Positions 7,920 through 14,478 of a stretch of 64,000 nucleotides of DNA are shown here, piece after piece. Position numbers and translations under genes: made by a program. Location of the stretch: contig NZ_JAZIBG010000008.1 of assembly GCF_036621135.1 (NCBI RefSeq), positions 62,001 through 126,000 of the forward strand, given 5' to 3'. Origin of the DNA: Aquincola agrisoli. GTDB taxonomy: Bacteria; Pseudomonadota; Gammaproteobacteria; Burkholderiales; Burkholderiaceae_C. Each line of letters opens with the position of its first letter. The stretch's first letter is position 1. The notes under the pieces were generated by a model. It searched no databases, was not told where the DNA came from, and worked only from the letters and a program-made list of their open reading frames with translations.

Positions 7920-9005
7920 ATGCGCAAGAAGCACACGATATTGATCGCCGGCGCGACCGGCCTGGTGGGCGCCGCGGCAGTGGAGCACTTCGCCTCGCTG
8001 CCCGACTGGGAGGTGATCGCGCTGTCGCGCCGGCCGGTGCCGCTGCCCGACGGCGTGCGGCACGTGTCGGTGGACCTGGCCGACCGCGCCGCGTGCGAGG
8101 GTGCGGCCCGCTCGCTGGGCCACGTGACGCACGTGCTGTACGCGGCGCTGTTCGAGCTGCCCGAGCTGGTGGCCGGCTGGCGCGACCCGCGTCAGATGGC
8201 GATGAACGACGCGATGCTGCGCCACCTGCTCGACGCGCTGGAGCCGCAGGCGCGCGGGCTGCGGCACATCACGCTGCTGCAGGGCACCAAGGCCTACGGC
8301 GGCCATGTGGAGCCCGCGCCGGTGCCCTGCAAGGAGCGCTGGCCCCGGCACCCCCACGAGAACTTCTACTGGCTGCAGGAAGACCTGCTGCGCGAGCGGC
8401 AGCCGCGCGCCGGCTGGGTGTTCACGGTGCTGCGGCCGCAGATCGTGCTGGGCTATTCGGTGGCCAGCCCGATGAACATCGTCGCGGCGCTGGGCGCCTA
8501 TGCGGCGCTGCGCCGCGAGCAGGGCCTGCCGCTGGCGTGGCCGGGCGGCGGGCGCTACATCAACGCGGGCAGCGACAGCCGGCTCATCGCGCAGGCGGCG
8601 GAGTTCGCGGGCACGCACGAGGTCGCGGCCAACGAGACCTACAACGTCGTCAACGGCGACGCGCTGATCTGGCAGGACATCTGGGGCTCGTTCGCGCAGC
8701 GCTTCGGCATGGCCACCGGGCCCGACGAGCCGGTGGCCCTGGCGCAGGCGATGCCGCCGCTCGAGGCCACATGGCGGCGCATCGCCGAACGCGAAGGGCT
8801 GCAGGTGCCGAGCCTGGAGCGGCTGGTCGGCAGCTCATGGCAGTTCACCGACCGCTGCTTCGGCCAGGGCCTGGCGCAGCCGGCGCATTCGTCGCTGAGC
8901 CCGATCAAGCTGCGGCAGCATGGGTTTGCACCGTGCCTCGACACGGAAGACGCCGTGCACTACTGGCTCGAACGCATGCAGGCCGCGCGCCTCCTCCCCC
9001 GCTGA
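7920..9005 (+). CDS. PRISE-like short-chain dehydrogenase/reductase (progesterone 5-beta-reductase/iridoid synthase family)
   Basis: This 361-aa NAD(P)-dependent Rossmann enzyme has GATGLVG at residues 12-18. The catalytic Lys lies in LQGTKAYGGHV and the catalytic Tyr in NFYWLQED. That arrangement is diagnostic of the PRISE group, which reduces enones by 1,4-addition of hydride, rather than of classical YxxxK SDRs. It starts 11 bases after the AtuA-like gene with an AGGAG-like site (GAGGAG at 7908-7913). It ends the tightly packed block. In this operon it would reduce an alpha,beta-unsaturated carbonyl of the substrate, which is an inference. The alternative is a generic NAD-dependent epimerase. 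Confidence 0.85.
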   Translation: MRKKHTILIAGATGLVGAAAVEHFASLPDWEVIALSRRPVPLPDGVRHVSVDLADRAACEGAARSLGHVTHVLYAALFELPELVAGWRDPRQMAMNDAMLRHLLDALEPQARGLRHITLLQGTKAYGGHVEPAPVPCKERWPRHPHENFYWLQEDLLRERQPRAGWVFTVLRPQIVLGYSVASPMNIVAALGAYAALRREQGLPLAWPGGGRYINAGSDSRLIAQAAEFAGTHEVAANETYNVVNGDALIWQDIWGSFAQRFGMATGPDEPVALAQAMPPLEATWRRIAEREGLQVPSLERLVGSSWQFTDRCFGQGLAQPAHSSLSPIKLRQHGFAPCLDTEDAVHYWLERMQAARLLPR

Positions 9006-9036
9006 ATGGAGCCCCCAAGCTCGCTCGCGCTCGCTA

Positions 9037-9083
9037 CCCCCCGAGGGGGCCGTCCGCCGACGGACCGGCGGAGCCGGATCCGT
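9037..9083. repeat. Two-hairpin intergenic repeat, copy 1 (REP-like)
   Basis: A CCCCC/GGGGG hairpin with loop CGA (9037-9049) is followed by a second hairpin, ACGGACCGGC-GGA-GCCGGATCCGT (9060-9083, one bulged base). A second copy lies at 48000-48045. The two differ at four positions in the second stem, and all four changes are paired substitutions (T-A to C-G). This indicates that structure is conserved. The copy sits between the PRISE reductase and the first Bug gene and may act as a transcript processing or attenuation element. Confidence 0.7.
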
Positions 9084-9118
9084 GGCGGGAAGCTGGGTCA
9101 ACGCTTCTTTTGCATGAC

Positions 9119-10120
9119 ATGAACACACCTTCATCACTGCTGTCCCGCCGCGTCTTCACACAGGGCGCATTGGCGGCCACAACGGCCGCGGCGCTGCATC
9201 CCGCTTCGCTGCTGGCGCAGCCGCGCATCGACAAGCCCGTGCGCCTCGTCGTGCCTTATCCGCCGGGCGGCACCAGCGACCTGCTGGCACGTGCCGTCGC
9301 GGCACGGCTGGCGGAGCGGATCGGGCAGACCGTGTTCGTCGAGAACAAGGCCGGCGCGGGCGGCGTGATCGGCTCGCAGCAGGTGGCCAAGTCGGCGCCC
9401 GACGGCACCACGCTGCTGCTCGCGACGATCGCCTCGCACGGCATCATCCCGGCGCTGCAGAAGCCGCCGCCGTACGACCCCGTGCGCGACTTTTCACCCA
9501 TCACGCTGGTGGCCGGCACGCCCAACGTGCTGCTGGCCAACAACGACTTCCAGGCCCGCACGCTGGCCGAGCTGCTGGCCATGGCGCGGGCCAAGCCGGG
9601 CGCGCTGAGCTTCGGCTCGACCAGCCAGGGCGGCTCACCCCACATGAGCGGCGAGCTGCTCAAAGTGCAGGCCAAGATCGACATGCTGCACGTGCCGTAC
9701 AAGGGCGGCGGGCCGATGCTGATCGACCTGATGGGCGGACAGATCCCGATCGCGTTCGACAACCTGCCGTCGGCCATCGCCCACGTGCGCGCCGGCAAGG
9801 TGCGGGCGCTCGCCGTGACCACCGCCAAGCGCTGGCCGGGGGCCCCCGAGATCCCGACGATGGCGGAAGCCGGCGTGCCGGGCTACGAGATGTCGGCGTG
9901 GTTCGGGCTGCTCGCGCCCGCCGGCACGCCCAGGGCGCTGGCCGAACTGCTGCAGCGCGAGGTGGCCGCGATCCTGAAGCTGCCCGAGGTGGAGAAGCAG
10001 TTCTTCGAACTCGGCGCCGAGCCCGGCGGCATGGCGCCCGAGGCGTTTGGCCGCTTCATCGCGGCAGAGGGCGAGAAGTGGGCGCGCGTGGGCACGAGCG
10101 GCGGCGTCAAGCTCGAATGA
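9119..10120 (+). CDS. Bug-family (TctC-like) tripartite tricarboxylate transporter substrate-binding protein, Tat-type signal
   Basis: This 333-aa periplasmic binding protein opens with a twin-arginine signal, SRRVFTQGALAATTAAAL at residues 8-25, and cleavage is likely after SLLAQ. The mature part has the Bug signatures VRLVVPYPPGGTSDLLAR, VENKAGAGGVIGSQ, APDGTTLLL, HVPYKGGG and IPTMAEAGVPGYE. Bug proteins bind carboxylates or aromatic acids. Most, like this one, are orphans without TctA/TctB. The start ATG follows a REP-like repeat. It lies 113 bases after the PRISE gene and may have its own promoter or be co-transcribed with the catabolic block. The ligand is unknown. Confidence 0.92.
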   Translation: MNTPSSLLSRRVFTQGALAATTAAALHPASLLAQPRIDKPVRLVVPYPPGGTSDLLARAVAARLAERIGQTVFVENKAGAGGVIGSQQVAKSAPDGTTLLLATIASHGIIPALQKPPPYDPVRDFSPITLVAGTPNVLLANNDFQARTLAELLAMARAKPGALSFGSTSQGGSPHMSGELLKVQAKIDMLHVPYKGGGPMLIDLMGGQIPIAFDNLPSAIAHVRAGKVRALAVTTAKRWPGAPEIPTMAEAGVPGYEMSAWFGLLAPAGTPRALAELLQREVAAILKLPEVEKQFFELGAEPGGMAPEAFGRFIAAEGEKWARVGTSGGVKLE

Positions 10121-10140
10121 ACAACGGCAGGAGACAGAAG

Positions 10141-11121
10141 ATGCATCGATGGAAGAACGCCGTGGCGCAGGCCGCGGCCGTGGCCTGCGGCCTGCTGGCC
10201 GCGTGCGGCAACGTGTGGGCGCAGGCCTATCCCACCCAGGCGGTGAAGATCGTCGTGCCGTACCCGCCGGGCGGGCCGACCGACATCGTCGCCCGCGTGG
10301 TGGCGCAGCAGCTCGGCGAGCAGCTGGGGCAGACCGTCATCGTCGACAACAAGCCCGGCGCCGGCGGCAACCTGGGTGCCGAGGCGGTGGCGCGCGCGGC
10401 GCCCGACGGCTACACGCTGCTCGTGGCGACCACGGCGCATGCGATCAACATGTCGCTGTTCAAGAACCTGAACTACGACGTGCAGCGCGACTTCGCACCG
10501 GTCTCCCTGCTCACGCAGGGGCCGCTGGTGCTGGTCACCACGCCCAGCTTCCCGGCGAAGAACGTGGCCGAGGTCATCGCGCTGGCCAAGGCGAAGCCGG
10601 GCGAGCTGAACTACGCGTCGTCGGGCAACGGCCAGTCGACGCACCTGGCGGCCGAGCTCTTCGCCACCTCGGCCGGCGTGAAGCTCACGCACGTGCCCTA
10701 CAAGGGCAGCGCGCCGGCCCTCACCGACGTGATCGCAGGGCAGGTGCCGATGTTCTTCGACACGATGCTGTCCTCGATGCCCTTCGTGAAGAGCGGCAAG
10801 CTGAAGGCGCTGGCCGTCACCAGCCCCTCGCGCTCGCCGGCGGCACCCGACATCCCGACCGTGGCCGAGTCCGGCCTGCCGGGCTACGAGGTGTTCGCGT
10901 GGAACGGGCTGCTGGCACCGGCAGGCACGCCGCCGGCGGTGCTCAGCAAGCTCAGCGCCGAAATGAAGAAGGTGCTGGAGAACCCCGCGGTGAAGGACAA
11001 GTTCGCGGCGCAGGGCTTCGCCGCGGCGTGGACCTCGCCGAAGCAGTCGGCCGACTACGTGCGTGCCGAGGTGGAGAAGTGGCGGCAGGCGGTGGCGCAG
11101 TCGGGCGCGAAGGTGGAGTAG
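10141..11121 (+). CDS. Bug-family (TctC-like) substrate-binding protein, Sec-type signal
   Basis: This 326-aa protein is a second Bug protein directly behind the first (20-base gap, GGAGA ribosome site at 10130-10134). A Sec signal covers residues 1-28 (VAQAAAVACGLLAACGNVWAQA). Core motifs are VKIVVPYPPGGPTDIVAR, VDNKPGAGGNLGAE, APDGYTLLV, THVPYKGSAPALTD and IPTVAESGLPGYEVFAWNGLLAPAGTP. Tandem Bug genes in one operon suggest either two related ligands or a duplicated sensor/transport function. They align end to end but differ in their ligand-loop sequences, so this is not a recent duplication. Confidence 0.92.
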   Translation: MHRWKNAVAQAAAVACGLLAACGNVWAQAYPTQAVKIVVPYPPGGPTDIVARVVAQQLGEQLGQTVIVDNKPGAGGNLGAEAVARAAPDGYTLLVATTAHAINMSLFKNLNYDVQRDFAPVSLLTQGPLVLVTTPSFPAKNVAEVIALAKAKPGELNYASSGNGQSTHLAAELFATSAGVKLTHVPYKGSAPALTDVIAGQVPMFFDTMLSSMPFVKSGKLKALAVTSPSRSPAAPDIPTVAESGLPGYEVFAWNGLLAPAGTPPAVLSKLSAEMKKVLENPAVKDKFAAQGFAAAWTSPKQSADYVRAEVEKWRQAVAQSGAKVE

Positions 11122-11124
11122 GGG

Positions 11125-11146
11125 GCGGGCCGCGGCTGCGGCCCGC
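11125..11146. terminator. Perfect 9-bp hairpin between convergent genes
   Basis: GCGGGCCGC-GGCT-GCGGCCCGC forms a perfect 9-bp stem with a 4-base loop, starting four bases after the Bug stop and ending 12 bases before the stop of the convergent DUF2383 gene. It has no T-run on either side, so it is a candidate bidirectional terminator or transcript-end stabiliser rather than a textbook intrinsic terminator. Confidence 0.5.
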
Positions 11147-11158
11147 GTGTGGTGCCGG

Positions 11159-11605
11159 TCAGGCCGGGGTCGAGTCGCGCAGCGCCTTGATCTGGTCGTG
11201 GTTGGCCTGCACGCCGGTCATCTGCCGTTCCAGCACCTGGCGCACGTCGGCCGGCAGCTCTTCCCTCAGGGCCTTGCGGTAGCGGGCCAGCGCCGCATCC
11301 TCGCCGCGCTCGCATTCGGCCAGCACCGCATGGTCGCTGTTGCCCGAGAGCACATCTTTCACCGACACCCAGCCGCGGTGCAGTGCGCCCATGGCGGTGC
11401 CGCTGTCTTCCGGCTTGCCGCCGTACTGCACCACCAGCGTCTGCAACTCGGCGGCCCCGCGGGCGCAGTCGGCGGCGCGGCGCTGCAACGTTTCCTTCAG
11501 CGCGGGCGCATTGGCGCGTTCGGCGCACTTGGTGAAGCCGTATTCACCGTCCTTGGACGTCTCGATGAGGTCGTTCAACAGGTCGATCAGATCGCGGTCG
11601 TTCAT
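11159..11605 (-). CDS. DUF2383 four-helix-bundle protein (PA2169 family)
   Basis: This 148-aa all-helical protein resembles the DUF2383/PA2169 family, a ferritin-like up-down bundle. Seen: DLIDLLNDLIETSKDGEYGF at the start, CAERANAPALKETLQRRA, and GRGW-type spacing in MGALHRGWVSVKD, with a final helix in VRQVLERQMTGVQANHDQIKALRD. Two in-frame ATGs lie six bases apart. The ribosome site AAGGAG at 11613-11618 is only one base from the upstream ATG (11611) but seven from 11605, so 11605 is chosen. Function is unknown. Homologues are often linked to stress genes. Here the next gene upstream is an anti-sigma factor. Confidence 0.85.
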   Translation of the reverse strand: MNDRDLIDLLNDLIETSKDGEYGFTKCAERANAPALKETLQRRAADCARGAAELQTLVVQYGGKPEDSGTAMGALHRGWVSVKDVLSGNSDHAVLAECERGEDAALARYRKALREELPADVRQVLERQMTGVQANHDQIKALRDSTPA

Positions 11606-11706
11606 GTCCATGCTCCTTGGTTGGGTCGACCAGGAGATGATGGACGCCCGGCGCGCCGCCGGCAGCCGGAGGAGGGCGGGCGCTGGCGTACGACTGGGCC
11701 TACTTG

Positions 11707-12438
11707 CTACAGGCCCACCGTGCGGCCGACGTAGAGGATGGGGCCGGTCGGCCGGTCCAGCGGCGAGCCGTTTTCGGGCTCCAGCGTGATCTCGAACAAC
11801 TGCCGTGGCCCGAGGCCCGGCGGCAGCCGCGAGACTGGAAGTTCCAGCGTCTGGCCGGCCCGCACCAGGCCCAGCGACGTCGGCCCGGCCGCGCCCTCCG
11901 GCTTGGTCCAGAACTGCAGCGACCGGCCGGCGGGCACCGGCCCCGTATCGGCTGCGGGCACCAGCCGCACCGTGCGGCCCTCGACCACTTCCACCACCCA
12001 GCCGGTGGACTGGTCGCCGGGGCTCTGCAGCAGCGCGACGTAGCGCTGGCCGGCGTCCGCGTCCGGGGCCCGTTCGACCAGCAGCACGGCCATCCACAGC
12101 GACGCGGCGACCGCCGCCAGGCTCACGCCCTGCCACAGGCGCAGGCGCTGCCACCACGGTACGCCGCGGGCGGGCGCGGCGGTGGGCGTGGTCCGCGCCG
12201 GCGCGGGTGCGGGCAGGCTGGCCTCGATGCGGGGCCACAGCTGCCGCCCCGGCAGCACCGGGCGTGCCTGCGCGCTCAGGCTCAACAGCCGGTCCTGCCA
12301 GGCGTAGACCTCGGCCAGCAGCGGCCGGTCGTGGGCCAGCGCGGCCTCGAACGCGGCCACGTCCTGCGGCTCCAGCGTGCCCAGCACGTATTCGCCAGCG
12401 GCGGCCGTGCGGCCTTCCGGATCCTGCAGGTCGATCAC
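11707..12438 (-). CDS. Anti-sigma factor, RskA-like membrane protein
   Basis: This 243-aa protein has a cytoplasmic N-terminal sigma-binding segment (GEYVLGTLEPQDVAAFEAAL, residues 16-35). One membrane span follows at about 103-121 (GVSLAAVAASLWMAVLLVE), then a periplasmic RskA-type C-terminal domain (residues 125-243; SLQFWTKPEGAAGPTSLG). The zinc-binding HxxxCxxC motif of ZAS anti-sigmas is absent. The GTG start overlaps the sigma-factor stop as GTGA, which fixes it as the sigma partner. It should hold the ECF factor inactive at the inner membrane until an unknown envelope signal releases it. Confidence 0.88.
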   Translation of the reverse strand: MIDLQDPEGRTAAAGEYVLGTLEPQDVAAFEAALAHDRPLLAEVYAWQDRLLSLSAQARPVLPGRQLWPRIEASLPAPAPARTTPTAAPARGVPWWQRLRLWQGVSLAAVAASLWMAVLLVERAPDADAGQRYVALLQSPGDQSTGWVVEVVEGRTVRLVPAADTGPVPAGRSLQFWTKPEGAAGPTSLGLVRAGQTLELPVSRLPPGLGPRQLFEITLEPENGSPLDRPTGPILYVGRTVGL

Positions 12439-12989
12439 GCCATGCACTCCTTGAGCCGTGCGAGGCTGCGGCGGATCCACGACTTCACGGTGCCCAGCGG
12501 CGTCTTCAGGCGCGCGGCGATCTGCTCGTGCGTGTAGCCGTCGACGAAGGCATGCACCACGCAGGCGCGCCGGGCCTCGTCGAGCCGCTGCAGGCAGTGC
12601 TCGAGGCGGTCGATGTCGAGGCCGCGGTCATCGTCGCCCTCGTGCGGGGCCTGCTGCGCGTCGGAAATCGCCGCCAGTTCCTCGGGCTCCAACACGTGCG
12701 TGCGGCCCTGGGCGCGCAGCTCGCCGAGCGCCCGGTGCCGCACGATCGTGTAGAGCCACCCGCGCGCGGAACCCAATTCCGGCTGGAAGCTGCCTGCGTG
12801 CTGCCAGACCTGGATGAAGGCGTCGTGCAGCACGTCCTCGGCCCGCGCCTTGTCCTGCACGATGCGTTGGGCAACGCCCAGCAGCCAGCGGGCCTCGCGC
12901 TCGTACAGCGCGCGCAACGCGAAGCGCTCGCCCCGGGCACAGGCCATCACGGCGGCGTCGTAGTCGAAGGGCGGGGGTGGTGCAGGCAT
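12435..12989 (-). CDS. ECF-type RNA polymerase sigma factor
   Basis: This 184-aa sigma-70 family protein contains only regions 2 and 4. Region 2 covers about residues 20-90 (ALYEREARWLLGVAQRIV, AEDVLHDAFIQVWQHAGSF, RGWLYTIVRHRALGELRA). Region 4 covers about 125-178 (AFVDGYTHEQIAARLKTPLG, then VKSWIRRSLARLKECM). It overlaps its anti-sigma gene by four bases. The gene diverges from a PEP-CTERM protein gene across 157 bases that hold a plausible ECF promoter. Autoregulation and control of the neighbouring exported protein are likely but inferred. Confidence 0.92.
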   Translation of the reverse strand: MPAPPPPFDYDAAVMACARGERFALRALYEREARWLLGVAQRIVQDKARAEDVLHDAFIQVWQHAGSFQPELGSARGWLYTIVRHRALGELRAQGRTHVLEPEELAAISDAQQAPHEGDDDRGLDIDRLEHCLQRLDEARRACVVHAFVDGYTHEQIAARLKTPLGTVKSWIRRSLARLKECMA

Positions 12990-13053
12990 CGAGCGCGGAC
13001 TCTATCAGCGCAATGCGGTATTTCTCCCTTGCAAAAAAAGTTGAGCGCAGGTG

Positions 13054-13080
13054 CATCCGCCAGGCATCGGCCTGCGTAGA
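13054..13080 (+). promoter_or_regulatory. Candidate ECF promoter and inverted repeat ahead of the PEP-CTERM gene
   Basis: CATCC at 13054-13058 and CGTAGA at 13075-13080 are 16 bases apart, which fits the -35/-10 spacing of ECF promoters and resembles the CATCC-type -35 of SigK-like factors. An imperfect inverted repeat, CGCAGG (13046-13051) and CCTGCG (13071-13076), overlaps it. No housekeeping promoter is evident. Spacing and location support the call. The match is by eye only. Confidence 0.4.
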
Positions 13081-13146
13081 GAGAACGCCACCGCCGCAAT
13101 CCGGCAGCGGGCGGCATGCACACACACAAGTACCAGGAGTTCCCCC

Positions 13147-14055
13147 ATGCACCTTCGCTTCCAAGCCCCGTCGCGCCGCGGCCTGTCCCTGGCCGCGGCC
13201 CTCGCCCTCGGGGCCGGGTTCTGCCTGCCGGCGTCCGCGCTGCCCGTGATCGGGCTCACGACGACCAACGCCTTGGTCACCTTCGACAGCGCCTCGCCGA
13301 CCAACGGCTCGACCTTGTCCACCATCACCGGCCTGCAAAGCGCCAACGAGCGCATCCTCGGCATCGACACCCGCACGAGCACCGGCGTGCTCTACGGCGT
13401 GAGCAGCGATTCCAAGGTCTACAGCCTCACGATGGGCGGCGCTGCGACCTACGTGGCCACCCTGGCCACGCCGCTGAACGGCTCGGCGATCGGGGTCGAC
13501 TTCAACCCGGTGGCGGACAACACCGCGATGACGTCGCTGCGCATCGTGTCGTCCGGCGGCCAGAACCTGGCTTTCAACGTCGACACCGGCGCGACCGCCA
13601 ACACGGCCGGGATGATTCCGACGGGTCTCACCTCCGTGGCGTACTCGAACAACGACCGTGATGCCGGCACGTCGACGGCGCTGTACTACATCGACAGCGG
13701 CAGCAACGAGCTGAAGATCGCGCCGACGGCCTTCAACAGCCCGACCATCACCACCGTGGGTTCGCTGGGCATGGACGTCACCGGGGTGTCGGGCTTCGAC
13801 ATCTACAGCGCATCGACCGGCTACGCCGCGTTCACCGATGCCGACACCGGCAAGAGCGCGCTGTACAGCATCGACCTGGCGACGGGGGCTGCCACCTTCG
13901 CGGGCGCGTTCGGCATCGGCGGCAGCACCGCCATCGCACCGCCGCTGCTCGGCCTGACCATCGCCGCGGTGGTGCCCGAGCCGCAGACCTACGCGCTGAT
14001 GATCGCCGGGCTGGCCGCGGTCGGCTTCGTGGCACGGCGCCGCCGCCGCGGCTGA
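13147..14055 (+). CDS. DUF4394 exported protein with PEP-CTERM sorting signal
   Basis: This 302-aa secreted protein has a signal peptide at residues 1-31 (RRGLSLAAALALGAGF, then LPASA). A DUF4394 beta-propeller-like body follows, with repeated LxxFDSA and LYGVSSDSKVYSL units. The PEP-CTERM tail occupies residues 276-302: VPEP, a hydrophobic helix, then RRRRR. Such tails are processed by an exosortase in organisms that make exopolysaccharide. No exosortase gene is in this window. The ribosome site AGGAG lies 7 bases upstream (13135-13139). The gene diverges from the ECF sigma/anti-sigma pair, which probably controls it. Confidence 0.92.
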   Translation: MHLRFQAPSRRGLSLAAALALGAGFCLPASALPVIGLTTTNALVTFDSASPTNGSTLSTITGLQSANERILGIDTRTSTGVLYGVSSDSKVYSLTMGGAATYVATLATPLNGSAIGVDFNPVADNTAMTSLRIVSSGGQNLAFNVDTGATANTAGMIPTGLTSVAYSNNDRDAGTSTALYYIDSGSNELKIAPTAFNSPTITTVGSLGMDVTGVSGFDIYSASTGYAAFTDADTGKSALYSIDLATGAATFAGAFGIGGSTAIAPPLLGLTIAAVVPEPQTYALMIAGLAAVGFVARRRRRG

Positions 14056-14066
14056 CGCGCAGGGCC

Positions 14067-14408
14067 TTAAAGGGTCCAGAGCCGGTAGCGCGCCGCGAAC
14101 GCTCGCACGACGTCGTCCCAGTCGTCGAGCAGCAGGCGCGTGCCGGTCGCGCTGACCTGCCAGAGGTCGCCCGTGAGGTACGGGTCGTCGGGCAGGTGCG
14201 GCGCGAGCGCATCGCGCAGCAGGCGAGCGAACGGGCTGGGCGGGTCGAGCCAATCGGCCCAGGGCTTGCCGTAGGCGTCGGTGTTGAGGTGGGCGCCATG
14301 GTGGCCCTGCATCGCCAAGTCGAGCACATCGATGGCCGGCACGCCCGCGTGCGACGCCCGCAGCGCCAGCGCGGTGTCGATGATCTTCTGGGCGATGGGG
14401 TCGGCCAT
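14067..14408 (-). CDS. Conserved-looking hypothetical protein
   Basis: I do not recognise this 113-aa protein. It is soluble and mostly helical in the first half (MADPIAQKIIDTALALRASH), followed by an aromatic-rich end (DLWQVSATGTRLLLDDWDDV). There is no signal peptide, cysteine motif or membrane span. An in-frame upstream start at 14459 would add 17 residues of poor quality, so the ATG at 14408 is preferred. It is convergent with the PEP-CTERM gene (11-base gap). It is followed upstream by the hybrid kinase gene 70 bases away on the same strand, so co-transcription with the kinase is possible. Confidence 0.55.
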   Translation of the reverse strand: MADPIAQKIIDTALALRASHAGVPAIDVLDLAMQGHHGAHLNTDAYGKPWADWLDPPSPFARLLRDALAPHLPDDPYLTGDLWQVSATGTRLLLDDWDDVVRAFAARYRLWTL

Positions 14409-14478
14409 GGCGTGCGATCGGCTTGCCACGTTATACAGGCAGCGCGGCGCAGCGTCCACCGCCGCGCCGCGCCGGTGC

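Noticed and set aside
10141..11121. Tandem Bug genes as a recent duplication
   Set aside because: Different signal types (Tat and Sec) and different ligand-loop sequences show that they diverged long ago.
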